DNA of 64,000 nt, from the NCBI GenBank assembly GCA_050084515.1, contig CM114274.1, positions 40,300,001-40,364,000 of the forward strand, in the 5' to 3' direction. Positions 48,101 to 60,491 of this stretch are shown piece by piece. Origin of the DNA: Blasia pusilla. Its lineage: Eukaryota; Marchantiophyta; Marchantiopsida; Blasiales. A model generated the notes under the pieces. The model made no database searches and was not told the origin of the DNA. It was given only the letters and a program-made list of their open reading frames with translations. The translations under genes and the position numbers were made by a program. Within the stretch, counting starts at the first letter, position 1, and the number at the start of each line of letters is the position of its first letter.

Positions 48101-50150
48101 AGAGTGTAATTTGGTGGTCATTAGACTTAATTCGGACTCATGTGTTTGACTTACTAATTTGAATTGTAAGTTGAATCTTGGGTGCAATGGATGAAGGAAA
48201 CATTGTTGTTATGGATCATTTCCCAAAAAAACGTTGGCGATTAAAAAGTGGAGAATTCAAACAATTTTTTTTTAAAGAATGGAAAAATATAAAATAAACT
48301 TGGGAAGAATATTTCATAAATTTATGGGAAATATTTTCTTAATAGAAACTTAAAGAGAAAACCTAAGGTACTCATACTGTATTACATCTAATAAAATATA
48401 TAATATTTAAATGAAAAATGTAACAAAATTTCCCCTCTAACATTGAATTATTATGGCATAATCCAAATTATTTTCTTACACAAACTTTTAGTCCAATTTT
48501 TTCATGTGTAAAATAATGCAATTAGAACCCTAAGAGTAGAAGAACGCAAATGGTCAAAAGGGGATAGAGTCACTAATGAGATTTTTCTTTAATTTTTTCA
48601 TTACTATAGTCCAACTCATAATCTATATTGGAGGATACCATTTTTTATAGTTCCTCGTTGGGTGCCTATCAAAAATACTTTTGATCATGCTAATTGAGGT
48701 TCATATTTCATTCATTGGGGATCATATTGAAACATGACATTATAAAATGAGGATGGGGTCCGTGCATTGTACAATCCCTCATGAATCCTTACTAGTAATA
48801 TATATTGGAAATCCTTTGGGTGATGAAATTTATTTCTAGTTAAGAGAAGATGGGTACTTCATTTTTCAAAAGCCCTTACATGTTATGCATATCATAAGGG
48901 AAGTTGTTGTGAGAGCCGCTAGCTAGGGTGTAAGAAAATGAAACTCATTTGTAGAACCTAAAATTTATAAATTAGCATATATTCCCATTCCATGCATGGA
49001 ATAAATTTCTCACTCATCCTTGAGATTTATTTATTACATAAGTTTTCAAATAGAATTAGGATTTCACTAAATTTAAATTTCTAAAGATTTGCATCAAAAT
49101 GTTTTGTTGCTAAACTATTATCTAAGAATAATATATATATATTTCCAATAGTCTCCTTGCATGATATTCCAGTTAATTTTTTCAATCACATTATTTCATA
49201 TTAAGTTAATTTTTTCCTAATTTTAATTTATTAAATAATCCACTTTTTATATGGGCGACTTAATTAGTAGCCTTTTTTCTCATATATGTTTACTATGATT
49301 TGTCATTTGGAATCCCCCTAGAAGGTGACGGGGAAAAGATAGACTGTTAATTTTGTTCTCTTACCAAAAATATAAGAAATGGTTAGCATGCTTTTCATAG
49401 CCCCAATTGAGAGGCCATAATCATGAAAAGGTGTGGGATATCCCATTAGGATGTGTACACAAACATGTCAAGATGCTTGACATCTCCCACAATAAGATGT
49501 AGTAAGAGACCCCCACAAGATGCTAAATGACATACCTTATTGTGTAGTATGGGATGTGATTTGAGGGAAATGGAAAGAGGGTTACGAATGGGGAAAAAAC
49601 CCATGTATAGTAAGAAAAATTTAAATAAAAATCACTCTATAAAGAAAAATTTAAAAGATATATTGGGGTGGTTGCTTTAGGATTTAAACATGTAAGAGGG
49701 GAAAATGAGTTGTTTTGAATCACATAACCAAACGTGAATCAATGTAAAACATCATAACTTTAGTGGACTCACCTGGCCCTAGAGTAAGATGAGTTGTAAA
49801 AGTAAGATGTGAGCCTTAATGGACATATCGAACCATGAAGATTTTGATTTGGAAGAGTATGGTACCAAACTCAAGGTGGAACTTGAGAAGAGGTTAAGTC
49901 CCACAAGAGTTAGATTCCAAGGAGGTTGCAATTTAGCTCGGAATCTGATTGAGCGATTGGTGGCTTTCCATATTTAAGATCATTGCAACTTGAACCAAAA
50001 TGTTTTTGAGATGAATGAGGTGGCGTTAATCTTGTGAGGAGATGGTTCCAATGCATTGAAAGCAAGACCTTCTAGTCACACATGTGTCCTTATGAGTTTG
50101 GAGTTGCCATCCAACCAATTATAAGATGGTTACATTGGGTCACAGGGATT
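45190..50150. other. AT-rich sequence with two GC-rich patches, no gene recognised
   Basis: Most is AT-rich without coding signal. GC-rich islands lie at about 45.90-46.07 kb, with short inverted phrases around TCCTAGGGACCCC and GACCCTAGGACCC, and at 47.74-47.96 kb, rich in CCCTCC. A (TA)n run is at about 46450-46472. The 104-codon plus-strand frame at 46598-46912 has no family similarity. A weak tRNA-like head near 45716-45770 was considered and not called. Confidence 0.4.
46912..46963. repeat. Perfect inverted repeat, 20-bp arms
   Basis: ATTCATTTTGTCGAATTCAT and its exact reverse complement with a 12-base loop (TTTGTCAAACTC). In non-coding sequence. Confidence 0.9.
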
Positions 50151-50164
50151 CTCTCAATATAGTA

Positions 50165-50935
50165 CATATAGAGTAGTTGGTTTCCCAAGTGGATGTCAAT
50201 TATGCCTTCAACTTAGTGTCTTGTGTGGCTATCTTCTCAAAGTTGAGGGATATGGGTAGCCCTATTGTGAACTTAACCCCCTTTGTGTGGGCATTGTATG
50301 GTTTTTTCCTTCTACTTCCACCATGGTCGCTTCAAAGGAAGAGGTTACAATTTTGGAGCATGCCATTGGAACTTGTCAGGTGATCCCATGGATGGTGCTT
50401 CCCCCCTTCAATCATAACTCACAAATTCTCTCGATGGCGGAGGATTTTTAAAATTTCCTTTTCCCCTCGCTAGCGGATGGTGCTCATATTTTTTTGTCGT
50501 GGATATCTCATTGTCCTCGCATTCCAACACTCTACCTTCCAATTGGCTTGTGTCAACCTAGAGATGAAGGTGGACTAGTGCAAGGCATGGTCTTCATGGG
50601 GCCTTCATTGTGACTTTTATTTACCCATAAATTTTTTTATACTTGATGGAGATTTGCGCATCTTTAAGGTTCCATTTGCGAGCCATGATTCTTTTCGAGT
50701 TTTATTGCGACAAAAATTATGGAGGATTTGGTTCACATCAATGACCTCACAAAGATTGGTGATCCCCAAGTTGCTTTCGAAATCCTTTTAACATGTTTAG
50801 CTAGATGTCATGGATATCTCATTAGAATCGTGTGGATATATAGCCACCTTAGTAACCTTCTTAAATTATTTGATAGGAGGATTCTACAAGTACATGTTCA
50901 AAGATATTTTAACGCTTGGGTTCTTTAAATATCCC
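50165..50935 (+). pseudogene. LINE-type reverse transcriptase remnant
   Basis: SQVDVNYAFNLVSCVAIFSK at 50.18 kb matches QVDVANVFNSISRAAIFEEL of the 53-kb copy, the RT segment with the first catalytic Asp. Later pieces fit the same non-LTR family: CKAWSSWGLHCDF (about 50.58 kb), then VPFASHDSF and, at 50.74-50.82 kb, GDPQVAFEILLTCLARCHGY (thumb region). The pieces are in different frames with stops. It ends about 280 bp before a (TAAA)n tract that could descend from its tail. Confidence 0.75.
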
Positions 50936-51218
50936 ATGGGCACACTAGCCCATAAGACAATCCTCTTTTTCAATCACCTTTGGTGAAGTAGGTTTTCTCT
51001 TGACTAAGTTTGTGGTCCCTTCAGCTTTTTTTAGGGGGGTTGGGCCCTTGAAGGATTCCTTATTTGCTCTACATACTTTGTTAGATATATATCCTTATGT
51101 GTATGTGTAAATATAAATATAAATACCAATATAAGTAAAAAAATAAATGAATAGATAAATAGATAAATAGATAGATAGATAAATAAATAAATAAATAGAT
51201 AAATAAATAGATAGATAA

Positions 51219-51790
<572 letters not shown>

Positions 51791-51799
51791 GTGGTCTTA

Positions 51800-52690
51800 T
51801 TTTTCCCATTTAAATCTTTGTGCTACCATCTTTAGATTCAAGTGAAAGAAAGATGATTTCCTCACCCAATTTTTCCAATCTTTCTCACTTTGTCAATCCG
51901 TGGCTAAGACTTAGTAAAAAATTCAAATACGATGCTCTACGAGCCCTTTTGATACCATTTAGTCACAAGTGGATGGGGTTGGTTTCTCCCTTTCAAGAAG
52001 AGAGGATGATATTGTTGTGTATAAAGTAATTCCAACTTAAGAAGAGTGGTGGTGGGGGCAATGTTGAAGGTGTTTATTGGGCTAAAGTTGCTATCTATTT
52101 TGGTTGATAGCATAAGGTTGCTTTCTTTTCTCCCTTTATCCTTAGAAGAAAATTCATCAAAACCTCTAGTTTTTGAAATATTCTAGAAAGGATTCCTTGC
52201 TTCTCCCATTTTTCCAAATTTTCCATTGTTGATGAAAACTTGTAATAATCAGACTTATCAACGAATAAGTATACTTTGGTCAATTATTTTGCATAATTTT
52301 TTCAAACAACTAAAAGAGTAGCTAATACTATACATCTATGGATGCATGGATGTTACAAAATATTTGAAAATTGACTTTACATTAAAAAATAGTAACAAGA
52401 AAATTATTTTGATGACAAGATAAAAGACCTTAATAAAAGGACATTTAGGAACCCATCGAAAAAACAAAGAGGAGGGACTTGAGAAGTATAGAATACTAAG
52501 GCCATACCTGGCGGGGGCAAAGAAAAAGAGGGAAACCCCTTACAAACTAACTCACCGACAACACAAAAAATATCAACTGCCTTGAAAAACATGACCATCA
52601 TTAAAAGGACACTAATGGACACCCTCAACTAATGATAAGCACCATGGGACAAATCATTAGTTGTAAGTAGATGAGACAATACTAATGGAG
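51800..52690. other. AT-rich sequence, nothing recognised
   Basis: No coding signal. Open frames are below 75 codons and unrelated to any family I know. Confidence 0.4.
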
Positions 52691-52696
52691 AGCATA

Positions 52697-53720
52697 CTAA
52701 GGAGACCATATTATACATTTACTAGGTTGGACTTTAAGGTTTAAGAAAGACACTTGCTCCACGAAATGGGTATAAGTAGGAACCACTTCAAAAGGAGGAT
52801 CTATAATGTGATTGTCATCAACAATAGAAGGAAAAAGACAAGATGGAAATGCTAGCGCTGATGCTCGAAGGGCACGAAAATGGGCAATGGCAAAGAGTGA
52901 GCCATCCATGGGATCACCTTGACGTGTGCCACAAGCCGATTGTAGAATACTATATTCCCCAGAAGTAGCATGATGGGAATAGATAATGGGCGTATCATAG
53001 GCATAGAAAGAGCGAACAAATGGAATGAGGCTCGCGAGTTGTCCTCCTGCACAACGTAACTCCTCAAAGATGGCCGCACGAGAAATTGAATTGAATACGT
53101 TAGCCACATCGACTTGAATTGCTACCAAATCTGGATGAATATCAAGAGTGGAGCGAATCCCATGCATCACTGCCTTACAACCTTCAGGAGTTGCCACTCC
53201 AAATTGATGAGGAAATAAGTGGGCACTAAAGGGATGACGAAATTGCAAGCATAGGGATCGACTAACCAAGCGGTATAAAACCTCTCAAATACCAAAGGGC
53301 GCACACCTGAAGGAGGCTTATCCATAGCCAACAAACGACAAGCCCCTGAGAGCCTAGAGATAGAGAATGGGAGAGGACCCGTCGCCATATGTGCACACAA
53401 CATATATAGAGAGACAAAGCCACTTGCTGAATCTGCTGGGATAAAGCAATCGCAGAGATGCTCAAAAACCATCCCTGATAGCCCGCTTGCTGATAAGCGA
53501 GGAGTATGCAGAAAAACCCTTGTGAAACCTCAAAGTGAAGCTCCAAGTCAAGGTCCGTTGTATAGTCTTCCACAAAAGGTGGAGCATCTCCACTTGAAGG
53601 AGGATGAAGAGCTTCTAAGAGAGCCACTGTTTCCGCACTTGAAACCGCCGGAGAAAGAGGACCCAATGCTCGAGCTGCACGTGAAAATTCACCAATCTGC
53701 CCCAAAAATAGATTTCGTCG
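52697..53720 (-). pseudogene. Non-LTR retrotransposon reverse transcriptase, frameshifted
   Basis: Three frames in sequence carry one RT. 53.7-53.5 kb: EFSRAARALGPLSPAVSS and the region before the RT. 53.47-53.27 kb: GPLPFSISRLSGACRLLAMD then KPPSGVRPLVFERF (RT motifs 0-1). 53.26-52.70 kb: QVDVANVFNSISRAAIFEEL (first catalytic Asp), GTRQGDPMDGSLFAIAHFRA (motif B), IVDDNHI (the YADD box as VDD), LKVQPSKCIIWSP. Two frameshifts (about 53.48 and 53.27 kb) inactivate it. Family: LINE-type element of a clade common in green algae and non-seed plants (inference). Confidence 0.85.
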
Positions 53721-54270
53721 AAGGCGTTGTTGTTTTCAATAGCCATGTCCAATAAAACACTCTTCCATAATAACCCATCTTCTTGATTTACAAATACCTT
53801 CTATTTGACATGTAACAATTAATAGAAAAAAATATCTCTTTCAAACAATTTTTTTCCCGTTACCGGTTATAATATAGATGAAAATTAGTCACAAGATAAA
53901 GTATAAATATGTCATGGACGCGGGCTTATACTACCCAAAAAATATAACGATGAACACTTTCACGGCTTGAACCCGTCTCAAAAGGCCATTGACTTGGACG
54001 TGCCGTAAAATGATGGAAACCCTTTTTCTGAATAAGACAAAAGATTACAGATATATTCGATGTGCCAATTTCCGACAGATTCCGAACTTGCACCCACGAG
54101 TCCCCGATGATAAGGACCGGCGTTAGTTCCCCTTGGGGAGTTAGGGCTTCAGTTAAGAGGGGTCCTTTTTCAGTTGGCCGCCCACGGATCTCGTGCGCCA
54201 GCCCACTCCGGGTGACACGTGGCGTAGGAAGGTCGTGCTACTCACGACGCATTTCCGCGGAGAAGTGGAA

Positions 54271-54310
54271 TGACTGACTGACTGACTGACTGACGGACGG
54301 ACGGACGGAC
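54271..54310. repeat. (GACT)n-(GACG)n microsatellite
   Basis: Consecutive GACT units change to GACG units at about 54293. The same switch occurs at 55632-55664. Confidence 0.9.
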
Positions 54311-55631
54311 GTCGTACCGGGTTCGTCGTCGTGGTTAGGCTCCGCTCGAAGTTTAATTACTCAGGTGGCCGCCGACCATTGGACGTACCGCCATTACCGC
54401 TAATCGAGCTGCACTCAGCGTTGATTAATCCGGTAGCCTGCTTAGGTACTTCCCAGTAGGAAACTCGCATCACGTCACGCCGCATCCTCTCCTGAGTCCT
54501 GACCGGGTTCGTTCGTTCCCGCCCAGCGGAACCGGCCGGGCGTTTACAGTGTGTAACGAGTGTTGGAGAGCACATGCGATAAGAACACTCGGTCCCAACA
54601 GGAGACGGAACCGACGGACAATGATTTCTCGCGACCGCACTTCCGGTTTGTCTTTTCCCGTGAAATCCCCGGTAAGTAACTGAACAAACAAAAGTGTTTC
54701 CCGGGGCCGGTGGATCTCGTAGCGTACATTCCGGATACTGTACGCTAAATTGGGTGGTTTGTTTATTATTACGTCCTATTTACATGTCTCTGCGCTCGTG
54801 CCCTTCATGGGTTCGTCCGGTTGCGCACAGGCGCTGCTGCTGCCACATATATATATACACATCCATTATCCATACCCTAAACCCTCCCTCCCTACCTCCA
54901 TAGCTGCAGAAGATTGGTCGATTGGACGGCTCCAAGAAGAGGAGTTTTGTATGAAGAAGAGCTCGTCGCGACCATGTTCTTGAAGTGGGGGTTGACTGTG
55001 CTCAGCGCTGCGACGCATGTCAGTCGCAAGGGAGGGAGAGTTCTCTCAAGTCGCGGACTTGAGAGGTGGAGATGGGGCAGCTTTCCGTATTCATTCATTC
55101 ATTCACTCATTGATTGATGCGTCCTCTGATTCCTCGCACGCCCGATGTCGTGCGACTCCTTGAGTCTTTGGGCAGCTCCAAAGTTAGAGCGAGCGGACGC
55201 ATGGGACGGAACCAGCGGGAGCGAGTCCGCGTCACCGTGCATGCGGCGCGGACGTGGAAGGAGAGGGTGACCGGGATCGACGAGGGCTGGTGAGTGGGCT
55301 TCCTTCCCGCCAAAACGCGGCCCAAGCGTCAGTGTGAAGGAGCCTCGAAGGCGGGTGGACGAGAGGTTGTGACCCTGCCGATGCAGACTGACCGACCGGG
55401 CCCCCTCGCGCGGGTTGTGGGGTCTACCCACGGTACAGGCGAGGTCATGAAGCGTGTCCGCACGGGGCCAGAGAGCCTTTTTTTTGTCGCGCGTCGCGAC
55501 TCCGGATCAGCCCACTGCGCCGTACGGCATTGACGGGCCGCATCCCCGTCCCGTCCGGACCGATAACGGGCGGCCCGAAAGTGAAGTGATGGGCATGGCG
55601 TCGTTGGCCACGTTTGTGCCGTGCTTTCAGA

Positions 55632-55632
55632 G

Positions 55633-55664
<32 letters not shown>

Positions 55665-55706
55665 ACTGCATGGTTAGTTCGTTCGTTCGTTCGTTCGTTC
55701 GGTTGG
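55632..55706. repeat. (GACT)n-(GACG)n and (GTTC)n microsatellites
   Basis: GACT units then GACGGACG, followed after 14 bp by a run of GTTC units and GGTT units. Similar in make-up to the tract at 54271. Confidence 0.9.
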
Positions 55707-56159
55707 TTGGTTCGCTGCATTATTCGTAGATGTGTACGAGAACAGGATAAAGGGGGACAGTAGTAGTAGTGTATACGCAGTCCTGATACGGCGAGGCAGG
55801 CCTCTCTGCTGCTTCACCACCAATGCACGGTAATTATTATTAATTAATTAATTAATTATAATCTCCCCGCTTTGTTTTCTACGCCGCGCATGGACTCTCA
55901 GAGATTCTCGTCCCATTCCCGTGGGAGTTTAGTCCATCACGGAGATCGATCATCATTAGTGACGATTAAAGATTATCCAGAAAAGTGGTCGTGGATTGGA
56001 CGGAAGAGGAAGTTGTGGGGGGATGGTTACATGGATCAATTGCGCCGATGGGCGTTTGTTTTGTTTCGTTTGTGCGGAAAGGGTAGGTATGTCCAATGGG
56101 TCGTATCAATTCTCCCTCGATTCCTGGTTTGCCCTCGAGTGTGCGTACTGGCCAACTCC

Positions 56160-56350
56160 TCGTCCCGCAGTGTCGATCTCCCTCATTTTAGCAACGACCG
56201 CTTGTTCCGCGGTGTCGATGGCGGCCCATTGCTTCTCCCGCTCATATTAGCGACGATCGCTTGTTTCGTAGCGTCAATTGCAGTCCCTTTCTTCTCCGGC
56301 TAATGTTAGCAGCAATCGCGGCTCTTATTAGCAGCGATCGCAACCCATTA
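56160..56350 (+). repeat. Degenerate tandem repeat of about 70 bp
   Basis: TTAGCAACGACCGCTTGTTCCG, TTAGCGACGATCGCTTGTTTCG and TTAGCAGCAATCGCGG/TTAGCAGCGATCGCAAC follow each other, the first two with downstream CCCATTGCTTCTCCCGCTCA or CCCTTTCTTCTCCGGCTAA. About three to four diverged units. Confidence 0.7.
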
Positions 56351-56370
56351 TTTTTCCCCTCCCGCTTATA

Positions 56371-56663
56371 CTAGGGGGTGTCATTTTACCGGCTATCCGG
56401 GGTTTTAGATTTCCCCGACCTCTTTGTCCGGGTAACGTGGGATCACAGATGGGTAGCTCTCGAGCTTCCCGGCTTTGGCACTCCCGGGGAGTGTCTTCTC
56501 GGGTACCCCCAAGGAATTAGGGTTGTCGCAAGTGAAGGATGGATTTAAAGCACGATGTTTTAAAGCTCCTAACCCCTCCTCTTATGGAAGTAGCCGGATG
56601 GCTTTCCCGGCCAACCCTCCAAAGGCGGGCGGTTTCGGTTAGCCGGTAAAATGAAACCTCCTA
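56371..56663. mobile_element. Non-autonomous element with terminal inverted repeats (MITE-like)
   Basis: Ends TAGGGGGTGTCATTTTACCGGCTA (left, from 56372) and, inverted on the right, a 24-mer differing at two positions. 293 bp, GC-rich inside, no coding. A target duplication could not be settled, so the superfamily is open; the GGGGGTGT start recalls PIF/Harbinger-type MITEs. Confidence 0.65.
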
Positions 56664-56830
56664 TTAGGAAGCATCGGAGCCAAAATTTTCTCGCGTGCCG
56701 CATAGCAACTAGCATCTTCAATGTATCTTCAACTGGCAAATGTATCTTTGGCATGAGGAAAGAATGAATTATATTCTCACATCAATATGATGTGCAAGAA
56801 AGCTCATACGAAACTTTTTTCTTCCTCTTA

Positions 56831-57213
56831 GGATGGGTCCCCATGGAGCCAATTTTGGGTCGCGGGGTCTTTGATCTTCAAGATCGATACAAATTCACGG
56901 ATGAAACATCACTCCTTGCTCCGTCCGCGCCGTGAAACTCATGGTGCGGAAATTCCAAGGACGATCCTTGGATCTTTCACGTGCTAGAGGCAGTTTCACT
57001 TTCTCATAAATTTGGCTATATTCGATTACCTTCGATTTTAGTTATGGAACCTAGCAGTACGTAAGAAACTCAAGACGTCGGAAACGAGAAAAACTTCCCT
57101 GACCGCAGAAGAAGTAGCCAGAAAAACCCATCCCCTCTTGCTGGAGCAATTGCAGGACTTTTGGCCTAGGACCCAAGCGACCTTCGGCGTCGGGCTCCAT
57201 GGGGACTTACCCT
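56831..57213. mobile_element. Second inverted-repeat element
   Basis: GGGTCCCCATGGAGCC at the left (about 56835) faces GGGCTCCATGGGGACTTACCC at the right (57192-57212), inverted with a three-base gap. About 380 bp between. No transposase. The CTTAG-like flanks on both sides (CTCTTAG, CTTAGAG) may be a target duplication. Confidence 0.45.
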
Positions 57214-58640
57214 TAGAGACAGATTCCATGTTGGCTAGGTTGTTGCGACCCTAGGGAATATGGAAAATTTTGGGCACATACATTATCGTGGTCACCTTAT
57301 TAGTTGGACATTAAAAATATTTGAGAGATATTTTTTGGGCATTTTTCGGCAGATGGTTTTCATCTAGGTGTAAAGATATTTCCGCGACTAGAAGGGCCTT
57401 CCATGGAATTGATCCTTTAGAGCTCAGATGTTACAAGCATCCCAATAGGGATTGCCAATTAAAAATACATGGAGGCGGGGGTGATGTGGTCATTAAGTGT
57501 CTAGCAAAAGGGTGAATGGTTGTCCTTTATGTATACGGTTGATTATTGTAACGAGAGCTTAGAATCATCGTGTTCTCACTAGGTTTGGCATAGGATTCAT
57601 CTAGAACATAAATCAAAAAGATCTCAGTCCGATCCTCATTGTTGGGAGAAAAAATTGAGGAAAAAAGTTCTATTAGATGCACCTATTCTTGCCATAGATA
57701 TCTATGTTGTTATTATTATTAGAGAGTGCCCTTTTGATTTTGAACATTTTTTTTTAACATATGATAATTTTAACCAACACATGCCTCATTAGATATTTTG
57801 AGGTCACTCAAAATCGAGGTCTATTTGGGTCCGTCAAGTGAGGGGTCAAATAAGATAACGATTACTAATTCAAATTACGCATCATTAACCCTCATCTTCC
57901 ATATAGCTACCAAGAGGATGAAGGGGGAACCTTGAGCCTTCTTTTCTTTTGGACGATTGCAATGGTCGAAAGAGTTAAGCGAACCCGGTTCTGTCCAGGT
58001 GGGCCTTACCATATGTTCATAAGAAGAAGATGTATTTTCCTTAAAAAAAAGTTATTTTGAATTCTATGCTATTGAAGTCATAAAAATCCGCTCCAAGTAA
58101 GAAACATCTCTTTTAGACCCTAGAGGAAAGATGTATCGCCTAAAGTTTAACATGAGATGTATGACATGATTTTAAATTATATGTTTCAAGGTCCTCCAAA
58201 CCCATTTAGGTTTCAAAAATGGGATGACAATCTTGATAATCTTCCCGCAATATAAATGATCTTCCACTGAAGATGTTCTTTTGAATGTATGAAATGTCCA
58301 CTTTTAAAATCATAAAGTAAGAAAGATCGCTTTTCGACCCAAGAAAAAAGAGATCTTTCTTTATGACTTTAACATGAGCAGGTTAGTATTGACAGTCGTC
58401 TTTTACTCTAGGGTTATGGATTTGTCAGGGTTTTCATTTGTATTTTTCTGCAGGTATGATTGTACTATAACTTTAAAAACCTACTAATCTAGATACCCAA
58501 CATGCTCGGTATCTTCACTGAATCTATGGACGCTGCCATTTGGGGTCTCGTTTCCACAGTAAGCCGCACCACACAATCACTGGTACCATCGTACTTACCT
58601 TCTCATGCACATTCTTCAAATATCGTTTGTTGGAGGAAGG
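57214..58640. other. AT-rich intergenic sequence
   Basis: No coding signal, RNA gene or repeat recognised. Confidence 0.45.
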
Positions 58641-58643
58641 AAA

Positions 58644-58969
58644 TCAAATTCCTGTGCGAAACATTACATCGTATGTGGTGTTGACATATGGTTTACCATC
58701 CTGAGTACACGCAACTACATCCTGCAAAATCATTAGAGGCATGCATCTTTTCAACTCTATGATTCCATCTTGCGGGAGAGTAGGTAGGTCCACCGTATGC
58801 CAGAGCTTGTGGTTTCCTTTCGACATGATATTCTTGCTGACCGCTCCGACCACCTCAGGTAGCTCTTCACCATATCACAAAGCTCTTTGTATCCTTTCAC
58901 CTCTTTGAAATCTTTGCTGAGCGCTCCCACCACCTTTCCTGGAGGTAGTGTCGAAAAGACTTCAAACAA
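58644..58969 (-). pseudogene. Unidentified coding-like fragment with internal repeat
   Basis: Two minus-strand frames carry a similar motif: LPPGKVVGALSKDFKEVKGY in the first (58.97-58.86 kb) and LPEVVGAVSKNIMSKGNHKL in the second (about 58.86-58.80 kb), followed by LWHTVDLPTLPQDGIIELKR. The repeated VVGA-SK pattern and the clean amino-acid composition suggest a real but broken coding sequence. I do not recognise the family. The frames are joined by neither an obvious intron nor a start. Confidence 0.35.
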
Positions 58970-60491
58970 GTGACAAGTTCAACTTGGAATATTTCAAACA
59001 CTTGAAACCGCGCTTAAGCTAGTCTTCGTTTTCTTAAGTGCGCAAATTAGAATGAAATTCTCTGAGGATTATTCAGAATCCGGAAGACAAAAGACGTCTT
59101 CTTAAGGTACAAAGGGGCGGCACAAGGGACACGTCCTCAAACCACCACCTCTGTGACGTGCGGAGGGAGGGCCAAGACTGGAAATTTACAACCAGAAGCA
59201 TGAACAGCATACTTTAGGGCTCCCGAGTCACACGTCAGTCCGGATTTCAATTCCCTTTTGTATGGTCTCGATTCGTAGAAATAATCCGTTTCTACGAATT
59301 GAGGTCCCCGGGAATTTCTCTACCAAGTTTGTCCCGATTACAGGCATTTTAAGAGATTTGGTCTTCGTCGTGGCAACCTAATCGCCACGTTATGCTTACC
59401 GAGCACACTCCAGAAAGCTCAAGCCTTGAAGCACATATAGTGGGTGAAACAAGGCCGTCTAGAGTAATTTCGAGGTTAGGGACGTCCATACAGCAATCAA
59501 GAGTTGGAGAAGGATCTGGACTTTCGATTCTCTGCATTCCAGGATTACTTTTGTGCCATGTCCCACATTCCCACTTGTTGGGCAGCGGTCTTCACACAAT
59601 TAAGGCGACCAGTCTTTGCCATCAGAGATTGACTAGTTTATTCGAACTGATCAGAAGAGTGGCAGGTACGTCTTACCCGTAGTCTCTTTGATTGAACGCT
59701 AGACAGATCTTGGGTGCCTCCCAAAGGTGTGCATGGCTACATATGAAATAGTAGCTAAAATTATCTCGCCAAAGATGTTGAATGTGTGCAACATTCTTAC
59801 ACGAAAGTTCTTGGAAACATGTCCTACTTGGAACCAAATGCACAGTAATACTCCACCTATAAAGATACAATGCAGGTGAAGTGCTTATAATTAGCCTCCA
59901 ACGATCAGCTTATATTTGGTTGCCCTTCAACTTGCCGTTTGTGTGCAAGGCTATGGCAGGCACTACTGCTTTTTGAGTTGGTCTCCTAAAATTACTTTTT
60001 CCTGTAACTCTTCAATTCAGGGTATGGACCACTTGCTCCTTTGAAGTGTGTCCTAAATTATGACCTACCACACTTTTTTTATGAGTTGAAGTACACAACA
60101 TAACTGTCCACTGTGCTGAAGTAATTGCAGAGAGATCATTTCTCCCTCTGTGCCCTCTAGATCTATGGTTCCAAGGCTTCGACGAGGACTGATTACAACC
60201 TATTGGGCTCATTACATATAACAAGGGTGCCAGAAACAGTTTATCTACAAAGCAAGCCCTTTCTTCAACCTAGAACAGAAAGCTGATGGTCCACATGAAG
60301 TTGGGAGGTGACCAACCTTGACATTTTGCAGATTTGATCCACATATCTGAAGCGCGGAATTCGAGTTACTGTCGCCAAACCTCCTTGAGATGTAGAGCCA
60401 TAATGCTCTTTCCACTGAAAAATCTTTGCCACCCTGACTACCATGCAACTGCGACCTTCAGTGCATCATCTGCTGCCCACTAGGAGAACTA
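58970..60491. other. Flank of the phosphoesterase gene, no gene recognised
   Basis: No domain recognised. It contains a hairpin at 59267-59303 and probably the 3' UTR of the minus-strand phosphoesterase gene in its right-hand part. Confidence 0.4.
59267..59303. repeat. Inverted repeat, 15-bp arms
   Basis: CTCGATTCGTAGAAA and TTTCTACGAATTGAG, one mismatch, loop of 7 bases. Confidence 0.75.

Larger units (their letters stand above)
53721..56350. other. GC-rich region with simple repeats, no confident gene
   Basis: From about 54.05 kb GC content rises to gene-like levels but no frame shows a family motif. Largest open frame: 143 codons at 55872-56303 (plus), overlapping a degenerate tandem repeat. 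Contains GACT/GACG and GTTC tetranucleotide runs, a small perfect hairpin at 55043-55065 (CTCTCAAGTC-GCG-GACTTGAGAG), and an (ATTA)n stretch at about 55835-55858. It might be the promoter or leader of a gene, or GC-rich repeat. Confidence 0.35.
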
